Of a stretch of DNA of 8,395 nt, positions 5,459 through 8,395 are shown piece by piece. The position numbers were made by a program, and so were the translations under genes. The DNA comes from JBBIJH01 sp037446075 (lineage in GTDB: Bacteria; Bacteroidota; Ignavibacteria; UBA10030; JAHEZR01): contig JBBIJH010000117.1 in the NCBI GenBank assembly GCA_037446075.1, positions 1 to 8,395 of the forward strand. The letters run 5' to 3'. Numbering within the stretch: position 1 is the first letter of the stretch; every line of letters begins with the position of its first letter. Under the pieces are notes generated by a model. That model worked only from the letters and a program-made list of their open reading frames with translations. It had not been told where the DNA came from and made no database searches.

Positions 5459-5794
5459 TTAGCAGCAGCCTTTCCCGAATCTAGCATTTTCTGCTGCCCA
5501 GAGAAGATTCTCAATCATTGTCCTGCTCGGAAGTCCGGCCAACTTTCCATCAACCACGTAGACGCGACAGGTTTTCGCATAACGCCGTTCACCAGTTACA
5601 GTATCGACATCGACTCCATCAATGCGAATCGTTGGCGATCCAATGAATTCGTGGCGTACAGCATCTTCATCATCCTTAATCTCGATCCGCTCGACGGCTG
5701 CATCGATATGCTTCTCCGCGAGAATCTCCTGTAGCAATTTGTAAGCTCGCTCGTGATTGGGACATCCATCGAAGTAAAGGAACTCGATTTTCAT
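5459..5794 (-). CDS. Small thioredoxin-fold protein, single active-site Cys, Cys-Cys end
   Basis: The protein has 111 residues with no signal peptide, so it is probably cytoplasmic. The opening MKIEFLYFDGCP and the following long helix are typical of a small thioredoxin-like family often found in mercury and arsenic islands. Cys11 occupies the nucleophile place but the second active-site Cys is missing. GSPTIRIDGVDV carries the expected cis-proline. A KTCRVYVVDG strand follows and the protein ends in GKGCC (C110-C111). It may act as a thiol carrier for Hg(II) or protect thiols; this is inferred from fold and context. The start at 5794 is one base after the barrel stop and has GAGG 4 bases upstream. 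An upstream in-frame ATG at 5839 would overlap the barrel gene and has no merit. Confidence 0.83.
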   Translation of the reverse strand: MKIEFLYFDGCPNHERAYKLLQEILAEKHIDAAVERIEIKDDEDAVRHEFIGSPTIRIDGVDVDTVTGERRYAKTCRVYVVDGKLAGLPSRTMIENLLWAAENARFGKGCC

Positions 5795-5795
5795 A

Positions 5796-6791
5796 CTACC
5801 TCGCCGCCTCTGATTCGGATTTTCTGAGATCACCCTCATTTCTCAAATCCAAAACATACTGGAATTCGACTCCAAGCAAACGCGTGAGCGACAACTGAAT
5901 CCCTCTCACATTCCGGTGGACGGGGAGTTGCACAAAACCCCGCAGCGCGAAATTGCCCTCGTGATAGACAAAGCTCGGTGCGATGGAATACATCTCCCCA
6001 CCCGTGCTTTGGAGTAGCCGTCCATCCGAGAAATCCCGCTTCGCGAATCGGGCTTTAAGATGAAGAGACAGATCGAGATAGTCCAGCGCACCATACTCAG
6101 CCCCAAAATTCACGAGGAGCTCGTCCCCAAATTTGTAACCTTCAAAGTTCGTTCCAGCGTATCGATAGAGGGCGCTACTGAAGAAACGAAGATGTCGTTG
6201 CGGGATACTCCTCAGGAGGAATCCCCAGGCAAGCAAGTCAGCCGCTCCGGTCCCGGCTTGTAAGTCGATCGAGAGTCTCGTGCCATTGACTTCTTGGCGG
6301 TACCTGCCAACGGGCAGCTTCGCTCCTGCCCCAAGAGCAATTTCCAAGGGAGAAGTGAGTGTGGGAGAAATTATCCGATATTTCCCAAGCAGAACAGCAT
6401 CTCCAAATCCACTTCCAGCAAAGCGAGCAGTTTCTGGCGCAGCTTTCGGATCAGACTTAATCCTCAGCTCTCTTGATTTGTTCAAATAGCTGGCAATGAG
6501 AACCAATGATGATCGGTCGGTGAGTCCATACTCTACCTCTACATTGACAACCTCCACGGTCGCAGTTCGCCCGAGTGGGTCGAGGATGTGTCGCGTGGAT
6601 TCATATGCATCCTCCAGGTTGTTATTCTGATAGCTCAGGCTGCCAATCAGGGTCTTGAATGGTGCAACCCCCCGTTCAATCCCTCCGCGCGTTGCCGTGC
6701 CAGGAGTGCAGCAACCTTGAGCACGGATTTCATCAGCCAGAGAGGTCAGTGTCAGGCTGCATCCAGCAAGAAGAAGCAGAGTTTTCCTCAT
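5796..6791 (-). CDS. Outer-membrane beta-barrel, putative transporter, mer-linked, N-terminal Cys-Cys
   Basis: The protein has 331 residues. The signal peptide (MRKTLLLLAGCSL...) probably ends near IRAQ, so the mature protein would start with G26-C27-C28. A lipobox-like LAGC at 8-11 is an alternative but would be unusually short and does not suit a barrel. The remainder shows repeated amphipathic strands separated by polar loops, such as TVEVVNVEVEYGL, SLVLIASYL, GDAVLLGKYRI, PLEIALGAGAKLP, VNFGAEYG, LDLSLHLKARF, MYSIAPSFVYH and FALRGFVQLP. This resembles the transporter-like barrels seen with heavy-metal genes in FCB bacteria. The start at 6791 lies 2 bases after the lipoprotein stop, with GGAG 8 bases upstream. 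The Cys pair could capture Hg(II) at the periplasmic side or in the pore; direction of transport is unknown. Confidence 0.83.
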   Translation of the reverse strand: MRKTLLLLAGCSLTLTSLADEIRAQGCCTPGTATRGGIERGVAPFKTLIGSLSYQNNNLEDAYESTRHILDPLGRTATVEVVNVEVEYGLTDRSSLVLIASYLNKSRELRIKSDPKAAPETARFAGSGFGDAVLLGKYRIISPTLTSPLEIALGAGAKLPVGRYRQEVNGTRLSIDLQAGTGAADLLAWGFLLRSIPQRHLRFFSSALYRYAGTNFEGYKFGDELLVNFGAEYGALDYLDLSLHLKARFAKRDFSDGRLLQSTGGEMYSIAPSFVYHEGNFALRGFVQLPVHRNVRGIQLSLTRLLGVEFQYVLDLRNEGDLRKSESEAAR

Positions 6792-6793
6792 CG

Positions 6794-7156
6794 TTAAAGC
6801 TCCACTGCCACTTCGATACTGCGAGATGCGCTCCCACCTCGGCCGTCTTTCACCGTGACAGTGATCCGATTGGAACCCGTACAACAGAAGGAGGCAGTAT
6901 ACCGCACCGAGGCACCTTGGCCGATGATATCACCAGCGGAGGCGTACCACTGATACGTCAGCGGGTCCCCGTCCGGGTCAACCGCATCCGCCGCCAAGGT
7001 ACAACTGCGGCCGACATTGATGATTGGTGGATCTGCCGTAAGATTTCGGATGATGGGGTTCTGGTTACCCGTCGAGGTCGATTCGGTGGGCTGCGGTTGC
7101 ACACAACCAGCCCCGATGACAGGGAGAAGAAGGGGAACGAATAGGGCGACCCGCAT
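6794..7156 (-). CDS. PKD-fold lipoprotein in mer operon
   Basis: The protein has 120 residues. A basic start and hydrophobic core lead to a lipobox ending at Cys18 (LPVIGAGC), so it should be a lipid-anchored envelope protein. After a short polar linker (QPQPTESTSTGNQ) there is one PKD/Ig-like beta-sandwich with the typical AVDPDGDPLTYQWYAS core and an ITVTVKDGRGGSAS end. The domain also holds one Cys near its start (RSCTLAAD) and a vicinal pair in SFCCTGSN, unusual for PKD domains. The ATG at 7156 is preferred to 7162, which lies directly against its AAAGG site. It is followed within 2 bases by the barrel gene, so the two products may be partners in the outer membrane (inference). Confidence 0.8.
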   Translation of the reverse strand: MRVALFVPLLLPVIGAGCVQPQPTESTSTGNQNPIIRNLTADPPIINVGRSCTLAADAVDPDGDPLTYQWYASAGDIIGQGASVRYTASFCCTGSNRITVTVKDGRGGSASRSIEVAVEL

Positions 7157-7168
7157 TTCCATCCGCCT

Positions 7169-7693
7169 TTAAGTAAGAGTTACCATTGCCTCCTTGACCA
7201 CACGATTTACGTCTCCCAAACAGCATCTTCCTTTCGGATTCTTCACATCGCATGAACACAAAGCGGCTTTGACCTGGCGTGCGATCTCGATCGCTGCCGT
7301 GCTCCGGCCCGCTTCGATGATCTCCTTGCGTATCCGTTCGCGTGTCCACTGGAAACAATAACAGACGGGGACATCTTCCCCCGGGTCCTTCGCGAACACT
7401 CTCACATCGAGATCTTCGATTCGGAAGTACGGTACATCTTCATTGGAAAAGTAGACGACGGGACATTTAGGGTCGTCACAAAAATAGTACTGAACATTTT
7501 CCAACTGCCAGCGCCGTTCTCCTCGCACCAGACTTCGCACGGTTCTTGCCTGTACTCTGCTCGAAGTCGTTTGGGAGACAGGGCAACTCGCCGAAGGCGG
7601 CGCATCGGTTTTGTCGGTGACGAGGCATTCGCCGTCTTGAAGATGCTGGTTGCAGGCAATCTTCTCGACGGGAAGCGAGCAACATGAATTCAT
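7169..7693 (-). CDS. CopZ-type [2Fe-2S]/zinc-binding metallochaperone domain protein
   Basis: A 174-residue cytoplasmic protein with thirteen cysteines. The C-terminal two thirds match the N-terminal module of Archaeoglobus-type CopZ. There is a zinc-binding part (YYFCDDPKCPVVYF, Cys72/77) and a BFD-like [2Fe-2S] part made of C111-Y-C113-F, a helix, C146-S-C148, then NPKGRCCLGDV with C157-C158. The usual HMA domain of full CopZ is absent. Instead there is a Cys-rich N-terminus with C4-C5, C14, C23 and C37. The start at 7693 follows from GGAG upstream and from lying 23 bases after the merA stop; longer in-frame starts would overlap merA. In mer operons of several phyla such proteins sit beside merA; delivery of metal or electrons to the reductase is plausible but inferred. 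Confidence 0.88.
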   Translation of the reverse strand: MNSCCSLPVEKIACNQHLQDGECLVTDKTDAPPSASCPVSQTTSSRVQARTVRSLVRGERRWQLENVQYYFCDDPKCPVVYFSNEDVPYFRIEDLDVRVFAKDPGEDVPVCYCFQWTRERIRKEIIEAGRSTAAIEIARQVKAALCSCDVKNPKGRCCLGDVNRVVKEAMVTLT

Positions 7694-7716
7694 TGTATTG
7701 TTTTCTCCAATTGAAA

Positions 7717-8395
7717 CTATGCAGCACAGCACGAGAGCTGATGAACGTCCTTCTCGAATGCGATCCCAGCGAGCTTGATCCCCTCCACCCATGTCAAGTA
7801 AGGATGGAACGTATCTATGATATCCTTGTAGGTCAAGCCAAAGCGAATGGCTAATGTTGGTTCTTGGATGACATCGCCAGCTTCAGGGGCAAGAACGTGA
7901 GCACCGAGGAGTCGACCGCTTTCTCCATCCGCTACGAGTTTGATCAATCCACGAGTATCTCGTGACGCAATCGCTCGAGGGACATCCTTAGCATGAAGGA
8001 GGGACGTTTTGACGTGAAAGCCTTTTTCTCGAGTCTGTGCTTCTGTCAGGCCAACACCCGCGATTTGAGGATCGGTAAAAGTCACGCGTGGGAGCGCAAA
8101 CAAATCATATACTCTGCCGGTGTTGTTGAGCGCATTTTCTGCGGCTAACGCCCCTGCATTGGCTGTGACATAAACGAACATGGGATCTCCGATCACGTCA
8201 CCAGCTGCATAGACGTTCGGATTCGAGGTTTGCAAGTGTTCATTCACAATGATCTCTCCTCGTTGGCCAATTTTCACTCCAGCAGCCTCGAGGTTGAGTC
8301 TCGAGGTGTTCGGCCGTCGCCCTGTCGCGACCAGCAGCTCTTCGGTAGCAATGATTTCCTTTCTCTCGTTCGCTTCTATAGCGTTTGGATATTCG
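7717..8395 (-). CDS. merA: Mercuric reductase MerA, C-terminal part (5' end outside window)
   Basis: About 226 codons of the 3' end are present; the frame stays open to the window edge. MerA is the cytoplasmic flavoprotein that reduces Hg(II) to Hg(0) with NADPH. Visible landmarks are the NAD(P)-domain end LLVATGRRPNT, the FAD-binding QTSNPNVYAAGDV, and the dimerisation domain. The last includes FHPYLTWVEGIKLAG, holding a Tyr that in known MerA lies at the mercury site. The protein ends LSCCAA, the vicinal cysteine pair that captures Hg(II) from the carrier and passes it to the partner subunit's active site. That terminal pair separates MerA from other dihydrolipoamide-reductase relatives. 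The N-terminal redox Cys pair and any HMA domain lie beyond the edge. It is the most upstream gene seen in the operon. Confidence 0.97.
   Translation of the reverse strand, partial: EYPNAIEANERKEIIATEELLVATGRRPNTSRLNLEAAGVKIGQRGEIIVNEHLQTSNPNVYAAGDVIGDPMFVYVTANAGALAAENALNNTGRVYDLFALPRVTFTDPQIAGVGLTEAQTREKGFHVKTSLLHAKDVPRAIASRDTRGLIKLVADGESGRLLGAHVLAPEAGDVIQEPTLAIRFGLTYKDIIDTFHPYLTWVEGIKLAGIAFEKDVHQLSCCAA

Noticed and set aside
5418..5487. Longer start of the DedA protein at 5487
   Set aside because: It would overlap the upstream gene by 29 bases, has no ribosome site, and adds a polar stretch before the family's usual N-terminus; kept only as an alternative.
6659..7144. 161-codon plus-strand open frame opposite the lipoprotein and barrel genes
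   Set aside because: It spans two well-supported minus-strand genes, has an Arg/Ser/Thr-rich product with no domain and no clear ribosome site; it looks like an antisense shadow.
1..8395. CRISPR arrays, tRNA or rRNA genes, and prophage or transposase genes
   Set aside because: I looked for regularly spaced repeats, cloverleaf sequences, conserved rRNA stretches and recombinase motifs and saw none.

Overview
This window is a mercury-resistance (mer) locus from a Gram-negative bacterium, followed by a second, apparently sigma-54-controlled gene set. Every gene I can support lies on the minus strand, so transcription runs from position 8395 towards 1. Outer-membrane beta-barrels, a lipoprotein, several Sec signal peptides and an NtrC-type activator indicate a Gram-negative host. 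Intermediate base composition, clear AAGGAG Shine-Dalgarno sites and the gene content would fit the Ignavibacteria/Chlorobi side of the FCB group, but this placement is a low-confidence inference.

The mer block spans about 8395 to 4051 and is tightly packed, with gaps of 1 to 40 bases and one 4-base overlap. In transcription order it holds: the 3' part of merA (mercuric reductase); a CopZ-type [2Fe-2S]/Zn metallochaperone; a PKD-fold lipoprotein; an outer-membrane beta-barrel with a Cys-Cys pair at its mature N-terminus; a small thioredoxin-fold protein ending in Cys-Cys; a DedA/VTT membrane protein; a MerP-like periplasmic HMA protein with an extra Cys-Cys tail; and a MerF/MerT-like two-helix mercury transporter. 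Vicinal cysteine pairs occur in every one of these products except DedA. A plausible reading is a thiol relay that carries Hg(II) from the envelope to the reductase. No merR is present in the window.

A sigma-54 enhancer-binding protein gene of the NtrC family (4035-2647) follows 15 bases after merF. Its AAA+ and Fis-type DNA-binding domains look intact. Its receiver domain has lost the phospho-acceptor Asp (Asn54), the acidic pair and the switch Thr, and it carries four cysteines.

The 313-base gap at 2334-2646 looks like its target. It holds a perfect 22-base palindrome, and about 125 bases upstream of the predicted start a near-consensus -24/-12 promoter (TGGCAC-N5-TTGAC). This promoter would drive the second set (2330 to 1): a thioredoxin with a Cys-rich tail; an OMP beta-barrel; a helical protein made of six exact 19-residue repeats; a secreted DUF302 protein; and the first 17 codons of a membrane protein cut by the window edge. 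The last four of these genes share an identical AAGGAG-N8-ATG initiation signal. Stem-loops sit 7-8 bases after two of the stop codons.

The most interesting hypothesis is that the atypical activator links thiol-reactive metal stress to an envelope and thiol protective gene set through sigma-54.
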